Assembly: GCA_002383285.1 (NCBI GenBank)
Contig: DFXU01000058.1
Location: forward strand, 1,343-59,543
Source of the DNA: Caryophanales bacterium UBA4100
Lineage (GTDB): Bacteria > Bacillota > Bacilli > Paenibacillales > UBA4045
Length of the DNA stretch: 58,201 nucleotides
Direction: 5' to 3'
The notes below the pieces were generated by a model that saw only the letters and a list, made by a program, of their open reading frames with translations, was not told where the DNA came from and ran no database searches. Below are positions 35,137-42,861 of this stretch, piece after piece. Every line of letters begins with the position of its first letter. The stretch's first letter is position 1. Position numbers and translations under genes: made by a program.

Positions 35137-36041
35137 ACATTCACCGCCTTCATGAATATATCCTCCAGCGATAACTCAGCGACCTCGAGCTTGCGAATGG
35201 CAATGCACTGATCTGCAAGGAGCTTGACTAAAGACGATCTACCTATTGTCATATCCGTAACCTGCAGCTCTACATACTCCCCATTGCATACTACGCTCTC
35301 GATACCTTCTAATGCTGATAGACTCTGCTGCCACACCTCCAACGAGGTCTCTCCACGCAGTCGAATAATCGGCTGCCGGTATTCATCCATGACGGATTTC
35401 ATGCTGCCCGCCACGACTATCTGACCCTCATTCATGATCAATAGGTCGTCACTAATCTCCTCGGCATCAGGCAGGACATGGGTTGAGAACAGAATTGTCG
35501 TTTCCTTCTTGATGTCGCGCATCATATCCAACACCTCACGGCGACCAATCGGATCCAATGCGGACACTGGCTCGTCGAGAATGACCAGCTTCGGGTTATG
35601 CATCATCGCCTGAGCAATTCCCAAGCGTTGTCTCATTCCACCGGAATAACCACTGATTCTTCTTCTCCCCGCATCCGCAAGACCGACCCTAGCTAACAAT
35701 TCAATAGCTCGATCATTAGCAGCCCTCTTGTGCATCAAAGCCAGCTGTCCCACATATACCAAATACTCTTGGCCGCTCATCCAATTATAGAACATCGGAT
35801 ATTGTGGCAAATAGCCGATAAACCTACGTAAGTCTTCACCCTTAGTCATCTCCGTGAAATGGATTGAACCCTGACTTGGCTTGAGCAGTCCAGATAGCAT
35901 ACGGAGCGTTGTTGTCTTACCAGCACCATTAGGTCCGAGTAGCGTTACACAACGGCCATTATCCACACTGAAGCTGATGCTCTTGACTGCCTGTGTAGAA
36001 TTAAAGCTCTTGGAGAGCTGATGAACCTCTAGGAGCGCCAT
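35133..36041 (-). CDS. yxlF: ABC transporter ATPase YxlF
   Basis: 302-residue ABC ATPase. Walker A LGPNGAGKTT (about 35-44), signature YSGGMRQRLGIAQAM, Walker B KLVILDEPVSALDP, and switch His in FSTHVLPDAEEI. A C-terminal extension of about 85 residues follows the nucleotide-binding domain, as in bacitracin/NosF-type exporters. All catalytic residues are present. Overlaps yxlG by 4 nt and starts 1 nt after yxlE, so it belongs to the sigY operon. Confidence 0.9.
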   Translation of the reverse strand: MALLEVHQLSKSFNSTQAVKSISFSVDNGRCVTLLGPNGAGKTTTLRMLSGLLKPSQGSIHFTEMTKGEDLRRFIGYLPQYPMFYNWMSGQEYLVYVGQLALMHKRAANDRAIELLARVGLADAGRRRISGYSGGMRQRLGIAQAMMHNPKLVILDEPVSALDPIGRREVLDMMRDIKKETTILFSTHVLPDAEEISDDLLIMNEGQIVVAGSMKSVMDEYRQPIIRLRGETSLEVWQQSLSALEGIESVVCNGEYVELQVTDMTIGRSSLVKLLADQCIAIRKLEVAELSLEDIFMKAVNV

Positions 36042-36042
36042 A

Positions 36043-36246
36043 CTAGTTCTGCCTCCTGCCTATGACAAAGTATAGTATGGGTCCCAATAAGTTAATGAAT
36101 ATAATCAACACGACCCATAACCACTTGGGTCCATTCGTCTCTTCCTGACGAATACAGGATATGAGCGCAACAACCATCAAGATAAACTGAAGAACCAGTA
36201 TTGGTGCTATAATAGCCCACGGAATGCTGCTAAGTATGTTCTCCAT
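36043..36246 (-). CDS. yxlE: Small PLDc_N membrane protein YxlE
   Basis: 67 residues, two membrane segments (about 9-30 and 42-62), with the PLDc_N pattern: KWLWVVLIIFINLLGPILYF and the ending IGRRQN. These proteins resemble the N-terminal anchor of cardiolipin synthases but lack the catalytic domain. In Bacillus subtilis, YxlC, YxlD and YxlE affect sigma-Y activity. Located between yxlD and yxlF in the expected order. Confidence 0.85.
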   Translation of the reverse strand: MENILSSIPWAIIAPILVLQFILMVVALISCIRQEETNGPKWLWVVLIIFINLLGPILYFVIGRRQN

Positions 36247-36306
36247 CGATAATACCTCCTCGCAGTAATAAATCAGTATGTCTAATGCGCAAATCCTCTC
36301 ACGCTC

Positions 36307-36522
36307 TTATGATTTCTTCTTCCTCCTTCTTACAACGACCCAGTAGACGATAAGAGGTAACGGAGACTGAATACATCCCCATATTCCCCAGAACCAAGCG
36401 TTCGCCCCACGCTTCCTAGCATCAAGAAACAGCCAAGTCCCTTGCACTATCAATATAATCGCAGCTCCAAGCAGGATGAGTATAAACGCATACAGCGGAA
36501 GCCCATCTATATCTCTCATCAT
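36307..36522 (-). CDS. yxlD: Small membrane protein YxlD, putative sigma-Y control
   Basis: 71 residues, two membrane segments (about 9-32 and 43-63), joined by a short DARKRGANAWFWG loop and ending in a basic RRRKKKS tail. Size, order and topology correspond to Bacillus subtilis YxlD, which works with YxlC to hold sigma-Y inactive. The start overlaps the yxlC stop (ATGA) with GGTGAG upstream. Assignment rests mainly on synteny. Confidence 0.75.
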   Translation of the reverse strand: MMRDIDGLPLYAFILILLGAAIILIVQGTWLFLDARKRGANAWFWGIWGCIQSPLPLIVYWVVVRRRKKKS

Positions 36523-36830
36523 TGGATTCTCACCCGCTTTCTCTCCTTGAGAACCCCGTATATCGGAAATCCGAGTAAGCCAGCTAGCTGCACCATCACA
36601 TAGACGATCGGTAATTGAGTTATGCTCAGAAAACCTAAGACCAATACAACAGCAGCAATAATCCAGAAAATAGATAGCTCCCTAATCAGCTTCTTACGCT
36701 GAGAGCGTCTTTCATCTACAACTAGCTTCTCCCAAACATGCAGGTCAGCAACTGAAGGTGTAACCCAGCTGTCCATTCGATTCAACCCTTCTTGCAACTC
36801 TCGCTCCCATTCTTCATTCGTATTCGTCAT
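36519..36830 (-). CDS. yxlC: Anti-sigma factor YxlC
   Basis: 103 residues from the ATG at 36830, with GGAGG 9 nt upstream; a TTG 9 nt earlier is less likely. A soluble acidic/helical N-terminus (EEWERELQEGLNRMDSWVTP) precedes two membrane helices (about 58-75 and 80-95). This form, a short cytosolic sigma-binding part and a membrane anchor, suits an anti-sigma factor for the adjacent sigY. It overlaps sigY by 17 nt, so both are made in step. Confidence 0.8.
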   Translation of the reverse strand: MTNTNEEWERELQEGLNRMDSWVTPSVADLHVWEKLVVDERRSQRKKLIRELSIFWIIAAVVLVLGFLSITQLPIVYVMVQLAGLLGFPIYGVLKERKRVRIQ

Positions 36831-37347
36831 GGTCAGCAACCTCCTTTCTAATTAGTGTTATCCCATTATGTATTCTGGACTTGATTGTTCCGACCGGTGC
36901 ATCCATCATCTCTGCAATTTCATCTAATGAATAGCCATAGTAATGTTTAAGTATAATTGCTGTTCGTGCATTCGCCGAGATCCCCGCTAGCGCTTCTAAT
37001 ACAATTGGCCAATCATCATCGTAATATGCTGCTTGAAATTTAATCTTACGTGCATCGTTCTCCACATCTTGCCAGTTACGTTCACGCTGCCTCCGACGCA
37101 GTTGATCAATATGTATACGGGTTGCAATAGTTATCAGCCATGAGGAGAATTTCGATTGACCATTATAGAGCTTAATCTTATGAATACACCTCAGCATCGT
37201 TTCCTGAGCCAGATCTTCAGCCCAGATTGGATCGAAGGTAATCTTAACCAAATATCTCAATACATAAGAGTAATGCTCCTTGAGCAACCGCGCTAGAGCA
37301 GCAGTATCTCCTTGCTGCGCCAGTTTAATTGTCGCCTGCTCCTCCAT
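36814..37347 (-). CDS. sigY: ECF sigma factor SigY
   Basis: 177-residue ECF sigma factor. Region 2 (about 20-85) includes DPIWAEDLAQETMLRCIHKI and FSSWLITIATRIHIDQLRRR; region 4 (about 115-170) includes RTAIILKHYYGYSLDEIAEM and PVGTIKSRIHNGI, the DNA-binding helix-turn-helix. GGGGGAG lies 11 nt before the ATG. It heads the operon with yxlCDEFG and very likely transcribes its own promoter (37386-37413). In Bacillus subtilis sigma-Y has a small regulon, induced by nitrogen starvation. Confidence 0.92.
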   Translation of the reverse strand: MEEQATIKLAQQGDTAALARLLKEHYSYVLRYLVKITFDPIWAEDLAQETMLRCIHKIKLYNGQSKFSSWLITIATRIHIDQLRRRQRERNWQDVENDARKIKFQAAYYDDDWPIVLEALAGISANARTAIILKHYYGYSLDEIAEMMDAPVGTIKSRIHNGITLIRKEVADHDEYE

Positions 37348-37385
37348 CTACCTCATCACTCCCCCCATATTCGATGCTTACCCAT

Positions 37386-37413
37386 AATACGATCAGCTAT
37401 GGCCAAAAGTTCA
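37386..37413 (-). promoter_or_regulatory. ECF-type promoter of the sigY operon
   Basis: On the minus strand TGAAC (37413-37409), a 17-nt spacer and CGTATT (37391-37386). Transcription would begin about 30 nt before the sigY start. The form fits autoregulation by an ECF sigma factor. Confidence 0.65.
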
Positions 37414-37552
37414 TTTCTGCAATTCTAGCTCTATCAACGATCTCAACACTTGTTCAACTAAACGCAAAAAGATTACAATAAGAGTAACATCAACTTTCTA
37501 CTCTCTTTATTCTTAGTAACAAAGCGTATGACCTTGGAAGGTGGAATTATCC

Positions 37553-38203
37553 ATGAACAGTAGTCAGCGGCGCGTTATAATCGTAACTGGCGGCCGAATA
37601 GGTACTTGGGCACTTGATGAAATTAAGCCAACCGATTATGTGATTGGCGCAGACCGCGGTGCGCTATTCCTCATTGAACATGGCTACCGTCTAGACCTCG
37701 CCGTCGGCGATTTCGATTCAGTAACCGAGCAAGAGAAGGTAATTATCCAGCGGCATACTGATGAATTCTTATCCTGCGACGCCATTCTTAAGGATGAATC
37801 CGATACAGAGCTAGCCTTTCATCATGCTGCAGCAATGAAGCCCGTAGAGATTATCCTTCTGGGAGCACTTGGCACACGAATGGACCATTCACTCGCTAAC
37901 ATCCACCTTCTACTTAAGGCATCTTCTATTGGAATTGCCTGTTCAATTATTGATGAATTCAATATCATTCAACTTACAGACCGCTCACTAGCCGTTACCG
38001 CTGCGGAAGGATTTACTCACGTATCACTAATCCCCCTTACCCTCGAGGTATCTGGCGTAACACTCACTGGCTTTCAGTATCCGCTACATGAGGCTACTCT
38101 AATTATGGGACATTCATTAGCGATCAGCAACGTGCTGACAGGCGAGACAGGCCAAGTGGACATCCGCACCGGAATACTCTTAGTTATTCAGAGCAGAGAT
38201 TAA
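37553..38203 (+). CDS. thiN: Thiamine pyrophosphokinase
   Basis: Transfers pyrophosphate from ATP to thiamine to make thiamine diphosphate, the cofactor of the PDH and ferredoxin oxidoreductase encoded nearby. 216 residues from the ATG at 37553, with AAGGTGG 8 nt upstream; the GTG at 37541 lies within that ribosome site. Typical motifs: IGADRGALFLIEHG, DLAVGDFDSV (metal-binding Asp residues), KDESDTELAFHHA, and GALGTRMDHSLANIHLL. The C-terminal half is the thiamine-binding domain. It stands between the divergent sigY operon and trhO. Confidence 0.92.
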   Translation: MNSSQRRVIIVTGGRIGTWALDEIKPTDYVIGADRGALFLIEHGYRLDLAVGDFDSVTEQEKVIIQRHTDEFLSCDAILKDESDTELAFHHAAAMKPVEIILLGALGTRMDHSLANIHLLLKASSIGIACSIIDEFNIIQLTDRSLAVTAAEGFTHVSLIPLTLEVSGVTLTGFQYPLHEATLIMGHSLAISNVLTGETGQVDIRTGILLVIQSRD

Positions 38204-38222
38204 CAGTATATGAGAAGCGAAT

Positions 38223-38251
38223 GTGAAACCCACGGAAAATTCGGGTATAAT
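38223..38251 (+). promoter_or_regulatory. Sigma-A promoter of trhO
   Basis: GTGAAA (38223-38228), a 17-nt spacer and perfect TATAAT (38246-38251), about 50 nt before the trhO start. Confidence 0.6.
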
Positions 38252-38301
38252 AGAGTCGCATTCATCATGATGCATATTCGAATGAAACGGAGACATTAAT
38301 C

Positions 38302-39252
38302 ATGAGTACTATATATCCAAGCGGAGATTCTAGATTCGTCTACACTCCAGTAGAGGGCGAGAACAAACCCTTTCGGGTGCTGCTGTATTATAAATATGTG
38401 ACGATCTCAGACGTAGCGGAATTTGCTGCTGAGCATTTGGCTTTCTGCAAGGAGGTAGGACTTAAGGGTCGCATCCTAGTCGCACACGAGGGCATTAATG
38501 GTACAGTTTCAGGAACCGTTGAACAGACAAATCAATATATCGCATACATGCATAACCACCCCTTATTTAGGGACCTTGTATTCAAGATTGATGATGCTGA
38601 GGAGCATGCCTTTCAGAAAATCTTCGTTCGTCCGAGAAAGGAATTAGTTACATTCCGACTCGAAGACGATGTCAACCCTAATGAAATCACGGGTACTCAC
38701 CTCAAGCCGAAGCAATTCTATGAGATGCTGCAGCAAGAGGATGTCATTGTAATCGATGGGCGCAACGACTATGAATATGATATCGGACACTTCCGCAATG
38801 CCATTCGCCCCGAGGTTGAATCCTTCCGCGAGTTTCCAGAGTGGATTAGAGAGAATATGCAAGGCTTTAAGGATAGGCCGATATTGACTTATTGCACTGG
38901 CGGGATTCGTTGCGAGAAGCTATCCGGCTTTCTGATGAAGGAAGGCTTTCAGAATGTATATCAGCTAGACGGTGGTATTGTAACTTACGGGAAGGATCCC
39001 GAGGTTCAAGGCCAGCTTTTCGATGGCAGAATGTATGTATTCGACGAACGCATCTCCGTTCCCGTAAATCAAGTTGAGCCTGTTGTTGTGGGAACCTGCT
39101 ACCATTGCGGCGCACCTGAGGATCGTTATATCAACTGTGCGAATGACTTCTGCCACAAGCAGCACATATGCTGTACATCGTGCGAGGTGAAGTATAATCT
39201 GTTCTGTTCAACCCAGTGTGAGGAGTTCTGGTTGAATCGCTCGGAAGGATAA
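38302..39252 (+). CDS. trhO: tRNA uridine(34) hydroxylase TrhO (rhodanese family)
   Basis: Oxygen-dependent enzyme that forms 5-hydroxyuridine at tRNA position 34. 316 residues. N-terminal acylphosphatase-like domain (GRILVAHEGINGTVSGT), then a rhodanese domain with IDGRNDYEYDIGHF and active-site Cys near residue 198 in LTYCTGGIRCEKLSGFL. The C-terminal part has a Cys/His cluster, CYHCGAP...NCANDFCHKQHICC...C, which probably binds zinc. ATG at 38302 with a GGAG upstream. A strong hairpin follows directly. Confidence 0.93.
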   Translation: MSTIYPSGDSRFVYTPVEGENKPFRVLLYYKYVTISDVAEFAAEHLAFCKEVGLKGRILVAHEGINGTVSGTVEQTNQYIAYMHNHPLFRDLVFKIDDAEEHAFQKIFVRPRKELVTFRLEDDVNPNEITGTHLKPKQFYEMLQQEDVIVIDGRNDYEYDIGHFRNAIRPEVESFREFPEWIRENMQGFKDRPILTYCTGGIRCEKLSGFLMKEGFQNVYQLDGGIVTYGKDPEVQGQLFDGRMYVFDERISVPVNQVEPVVVGTCYHCGAPEDRYINCANDFCHKQHICCTSCEVKYNLFCSTQCEEFWLNRSEG

Positions 39253-39263
39253 CGTTATATTAA

Positions 39264-39310
39264 TCTAAGTAAAAGGGAGTCGGCAATTTGCCGACTCCCT
39301 TTTACTTAGA
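39264..39310. terminator. Bidirectional terminator between trhO and the oxidoreductase
   Basis: 23-bp perfect stem around a single base: arms 39264-39286 and 39288-39310, with the core AAAAGGGAGTCGGCAA. A/T-rich outer ends supply a U-tract on both strands, as TTTTACTTAGA. It serves the two convergent operons. Confidence 0.9.
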
Positions 39311-39320
39311 TGCTTTATCT

Positions 39321-41624
39321 TTATAGTACTGGATTCTCGTGCTTCGCTTTCAGTCTGCGCCAGCGACGCTCGATTTCCTTATCGAACTCCTTGAGGATTT
39401 CCGCATTCTCAGGTTTAGTCAGATGCTTCGTCTTACCCATCGTCTTCAACCAATCTGTAGATGGAACACGTTTACCCTTCTCCTCTGGATCATAAGTAAT
39501 CGTTGTTACACCCTGCTCAATCTCATAGAGCGGGAAGAAGCAACAATCTACCGCGTCACCAATGATCGTCTGTCCATCCTTATCCTCTGACAACCAGTTC
39601 AATGGACAAGCGATCAGAATCTTACCATATACTAAGCCCACATTCTGAGCGTACCACTGCGCTTTCGCACCCTTCTTCAGCAAATCCTGCGGATGAGCTT
39701 CAGAGCCTGTGAATACATAGGAGATGTTCGTGGCAGCCATAATCTGCGCTGTATCCTTATGGTGGAATACTTTACCGACTTGATGTGTACCTATATTGGA
39801 TGTGGAAGTACGGTGACCTATCGGTGTTGAATAGGACTGCTGTGCTCCAGTATTCATGTATCCTTCATTATCATACTCAAGAATAATCATCCTATGATTA
39901 CGCAATGCTGCACCAATCGCCGGCCCCATACCAATATCCATACCGCCATCGCCTGTAATCATGACGAAGGTGAAGTCATCCTTCAGACCATATTGATCAA
40001 GCTCACCGCGACGCTTGCGCTCCCAGAACATCTCAACAACACCGGATAGCGTGGCAGCGCCGTTCTGGAACAGGTTATGAATATACGTAGCTTTGTGTGA
40101 GGAGTAAGGATAGCCTGTAGTAACAACCATCGCACAGCCCGTGTGATACAATGCAATAATATCGCCTTCAATGCCTTTGAAGAAAATTTCTAGACCCGAG
40201 AAGATACCGCAGCCAGGACAAGCGCCATGCCCGGAAGCAAGACGCTTCGGTTTTTTCGTCAGCTGACGCAATGGAGGAACGCGAACGCTTAACATACCCG
40301 TTTCTTCATTTGGTGTAACCTTAATTAATCCCGATACTAAATCTTCGTATTTCATAGGGTTTAGAATGCGCTCTGGCGCTTTCTCCTTCTCGCCCTTGGT
40401 AACTCCTAGGTAATCGAAGGACTTCTCCACTCTTCCCTTGTCAACCGCATCCAATGCTAATTGGAACATGGTATGACCATCCTCAGCGTAGAAATCCTTA
40501 CCGCCAAGGCCATAAACACGGCTAACGACCAATGTTGAGCTATTCCCATAAGTATGAAGAGCTGCTTTAATCTCAAGCGTCATATTACCGCCATGCGCAC
40601 CATAAGAATCAGCACGGTCACCGACTGTAATCGCCTTAACATTCTTTAACGCTTCAGCGATCTGCTTCGCAGGGAACGGACGAATCATATTAGGTGCAAT
40701 AGAGCCCGCTTTAATGCCTTTAGATCTTAGATCATCAACTACATCACGGATAATCTCAGAAGATGAATTCATGAGGAATACAGCAACCTCAGCATCCTCC
40801 ATCATATATAAATCTAGAATAGGATAATCTCGACCTGTTAATACCGCATATTCCTTACGAATACGATCGAACACATCCTCTGCACGGTACATCGCTTCGG
40901 ATTGCTGGTAACAGTTATTAATATAGTCCGGTTCGTTCATATATGGACCAACAGTGATCGGATTGTTACGATCTAGCACCTGGTTAATCACTAATGGCTC
41001 CGCACCAACGAATGCATGCACGTCTTCACGAGTAGCCATCGTCATTACGCGGCGCTTCTGGTGAGAAGTGAAGAATCCATCTTGCGCTACCATAACTGGC
41101 AATCTAACTTCCGGATCCTCCGCTAGCTTTAATGCCATAATATTCATATCGTAAACCGCTTGCGGATCACGACACATGAGAATAGGCCAGCCTGTGTTTA
41201 GTGCATAATACAAATCTGAGTGGTCACCATGAATATTCAGAGGCCCGGATACAGAGCGGCAAATTAGATTCATAACCATCGGGAATCGCGTTCCCGATTG
41301 AACAGGCATCTGCTCGATCATATATAGATAACCATTCGCGCTCGTAGCATTGAATACACGTCCGCCCGCTGCCGAAGCACCATAGCATATACCGGCCGAG
41401 CCATGCTCGCCGTCGGCACATATCAAGGCAATATCATGCTTTCCACTAGCTTTCATTAAATCAAGATACTGAGCAACTTCTGTAGAAGGAGATATAGGGA
41501 AATACCCCATAACATGATAGTTGATTTGGTGTGCGGCATATGCTGCCATCTCGTTACCGGACTCGTAAACCATCCGCTGCTCAACAGTACCCGAGCCTTT
41601 TTCTTTCTCAATCTCAATAGACAT
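39321..41624 (-). CDS. 2-oxoacid:ferredoxin oxidoreductase, fused alpha-beta subunit (pyruvate type)
   Basis: 767 residues from the ATG at 41624, with AGGTGG 8 nt upstream (GTG at 41636 less likely). The alpha part (about 1-420) opens with GYFPISPSTEVAQYLD, corresponding to the PITPSS substrate loop, here PISPST, and goes through the joint region EIKAALHTYG. The beta part (about 460-767) has GHGACPGCGIFSG, where Cys residues bind a 4Fe-4S cluster, and thiamine diphosphate motif GDGGMDIGMGPAIGAALRN ending YDNEGYMNTG, close to pyruvate-type enzymes. It splits a 2-oxoacid, most likely pyruvate, to acyl-CoA and reduced ferredoxin. Downstream partner of the gamma-delta gene, 29 nt away. Confidence 0.85.
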   Translation of the reverse strand: MSIEIEKEKGSGTVEQRMVYESGNEMAAYAAHQINYHVMGYFPISPSTEVAQYLDLMKASGKHDIALICADGEHGSAGICYGASAAGGRVFNATSANGYLYMIEQMPVQSGTRFPMVMNLICRSVSGPLNIHGDHSDLYYALNTGWPILMCRDPQAVYDMNIMALKLAEDPEVRLPVMVAQDGFFTSHQKRRVMTMATREDVHAFVGAEPLVINQVLDRNNPITVGPYMNEPDYINNCYQQSEAMYRAEDVFDRIRKEYAVLTGRDYPILDLYMMEDAEVAVFLMNSSSEIIRDVVDDLRSKGIKAGSIAPNMIRPFPAKQIAEALKNVKAITVGDRADSYGAHGGNMTLEIKAALHTYGNSSTLVVSRVYGLGGKDFYAEDGHTMFQLALDAVDKGRVEKSFDYLGVTKGEKEKAPERILNPMKYEDLVSGLIKVTPNEETGMLSVRVPPLRQLTKKPKRLASGHGACPGCGIFSGLEIFFKGIEGDIIALYHTGCAMVVTTGYPYSSHKATYIHNLFQNGAATLSGVVEMFWERKRRGELDQYGLKDDFTFVMITGDGGMDIGMGPAIGAALRNHRMIILEYDNEGYMNTGAQQSYSTPIGHRTSTSNIGTHQVGKVFHHKDTAQIMAATNISYVFTGSEAHPQDLLKKGAKAQWYAQNVGLVYGKILIACPLNWLSEDKDGQTIIGDAVDCCFFPLYEIEQGVTTITYDPEEKGKRVPSTDWLKTMGKTKHLTKPENAEILKEFDKEIERRWRRLKAKHENPVL

Positions 41625-41653
41625 CCTTGTTACCACCTTTCATATCATACTAA

Positions 41654-42670
41654 TTAGGCCAATTTGGTTACAAAATCCCACTTATGTGGAACACGATTCT
41701 CTTCTGCATACCCATCGTCATTCTCCCTTGCATCCGACAAAGCTTCTGTTGGGCAAGCGACAACACATTTCAGACAGCCCTTGCAATATTGATAATCGAT
41801 ACCTTGAAGGAACATCTGTGGACGACCCTTCTTATCCTCTTGCTCTTCCCATACGAAACAGAAATCTGGACAGGCGGTATCACACGCTGCACAATGAATG
41901 CATTTATCTTCGTGAAAGTGGGGCATCATACCAGAACGTGAAATACTGATATCCTTAAGCACACTATTACCTGGATTTGTGATTACACCGCCCAATGGCA
42001 TTGTCTCGTAACCAAGCGTTGGGATATCCCATCGTTTAAATTCAGGCATACTTACACCCTCAGCAAGTTCAAAGGTGTGGAATTTCACTTCATTATATCC
42101 GCGGTCGAATGTCCGAATAGCTGGTGCAACAGCAGCTGGGTACTTCTTGCCAAGAGACTTCTGGATAATATCGTACATAATTTGTTTATCCAGAAAGTCG
42201 CAGAGTCGGAATAAGCCGCCCATCATTGCCATATTCGCACGATTATTCTCTTCTATTGCAATTCCCATCGCATCAACAACCGCAATTGTACCGCCAACCA
42301 AATTCAGCTTTTCCTTCAGCTGCTCTGGCGTTTTACTAGAATTCACTAGAATAATACTATCCGCATAAGTACCACTTACTACATTAACAGTCTTATAGAG
42401 GTTCTCATGGAAAATACCAACTACGTGCGGTCGTTCAACGGGTGTGGTATCCCTAATGTTCGTTGCTGGCTCACAGAAGCGAATATGCGCTTTTACAGGA
42501 GAGCCCTTCTTCTCAGAACCATAGGAAGAGAAGCTAACCCCGTTCAAACCAGCACCGATTACTCCTGCCTCCGCTAGCATCTTACCTGCTAGGTTGGCAC
42601 CAAGTCCTCCGATAGCTTCAAGACGAATTTCAAAAAATCCAAGTTCATTAACCTTTGGGAGTGTTGTCAT
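41654..42670 (-). CDS. 2-oxoacid:ferredoxin oxidoreductase, fused gamma-delta subunit
   Basis: 338 residues. The gamma part (about 8-190) begins FEIRLEAIGGLGANLAGKML, the CoA-binding subunit signature. The delta part (about 245-320) carries two 4Fe-4S ferredoxin motifs, CIHCAACDTACP and CKGCLKCVVACP, which pass electrons to ferredoxin. With the fused alpha-beta gene it gives a full four-domain enzyme in two polypeptides. AAAGGGG lies 7 nt before the ATG. The upstream 190 nt contain a CTGTTATATA palindrome also found at pdhA. Confidence 0.87.
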   Translation of the reverse strand: MTTLPKVNELGFFEIRLEAIGGLGANLAGKMLAEAGVIGAGLNGVSFSSYGSEKKGSPVKAHIRFCEPATNIRDTTPVERPHVVGIFHENLYKTVNVVSGTYADSIILVNSSKTPEQLKEKLNLVGGTIAVVDAMGIAIEENNRANMAMMGGLFRLCDFLDKQIMYDIIQKSLGKKYPAAVAPAIRTFDRGYNEVKFHTFELAEGVSMPEFKRWDIPTLGYETMPLGGVITNPGNSVLKDISISRSGMMPHFHEDKCIHCAACDTACPDFCFVWEEQEDKKGRPQMFLQGIDYQYCKGCLKCVVACPTEALSDARENDDGYAEENRVPHKWDFVTKLA

Positions 42671-42695
42671 GTCTTAACCCCTTTCCACTTATATC

Positions 42696-42716
42696 AACGT
42701 ATAAATAACGTATAAA
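42696..42716. repeat. Tandem AACGTATAAA pair in the oxidoreductase leader
   Basis: AACGTATAAA at 42696-42705 and 42707-42716, an 11-bp period, just before the ribosome site of the gamma-delta gene. One helical turn apart, so a protein site is possible. Confidence 0.4.
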
Positions 42717-42806
42717 AACATGTATCTCAATAATAACAGCATAGAAATAGTATTACAACAACTTCCTTGCAAATAACAAATCTACCCATTCAATGCTACA
42801 TAATGA

Positions 42807-42829
42807 CTGTTATATATCTTATATAACAG
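42807..42829. promoter_or_regulatory. CTGTTATATA palindrome upstream of the oxidoreductase operon
   Basis: Arms CTGTTATATA and TATATAACAG, perfect over 10 bp with a 3-nt centre, about 140 nt before the gamma-delta start. A further TATAACAG is at 42844-42851. The same arms frame the pdhA promoter. GlnR/TnrA boxes have a 7-nt, not 11-nt, gap between TGTTA and TAACA, so this is a different site. It could instead be a weak hairpin after yknZ. Confidence 0.5.
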
Positions 42830-42861
42830 GTTCACTACTATTGTATAACAGGAGTTATCGT

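Noticed and set aside
42807..42829. Reading the palindrome as a GlnR/TnrA site
   Set aside because: TGTTA and TAACA are 11 nt apart, not the required 7.
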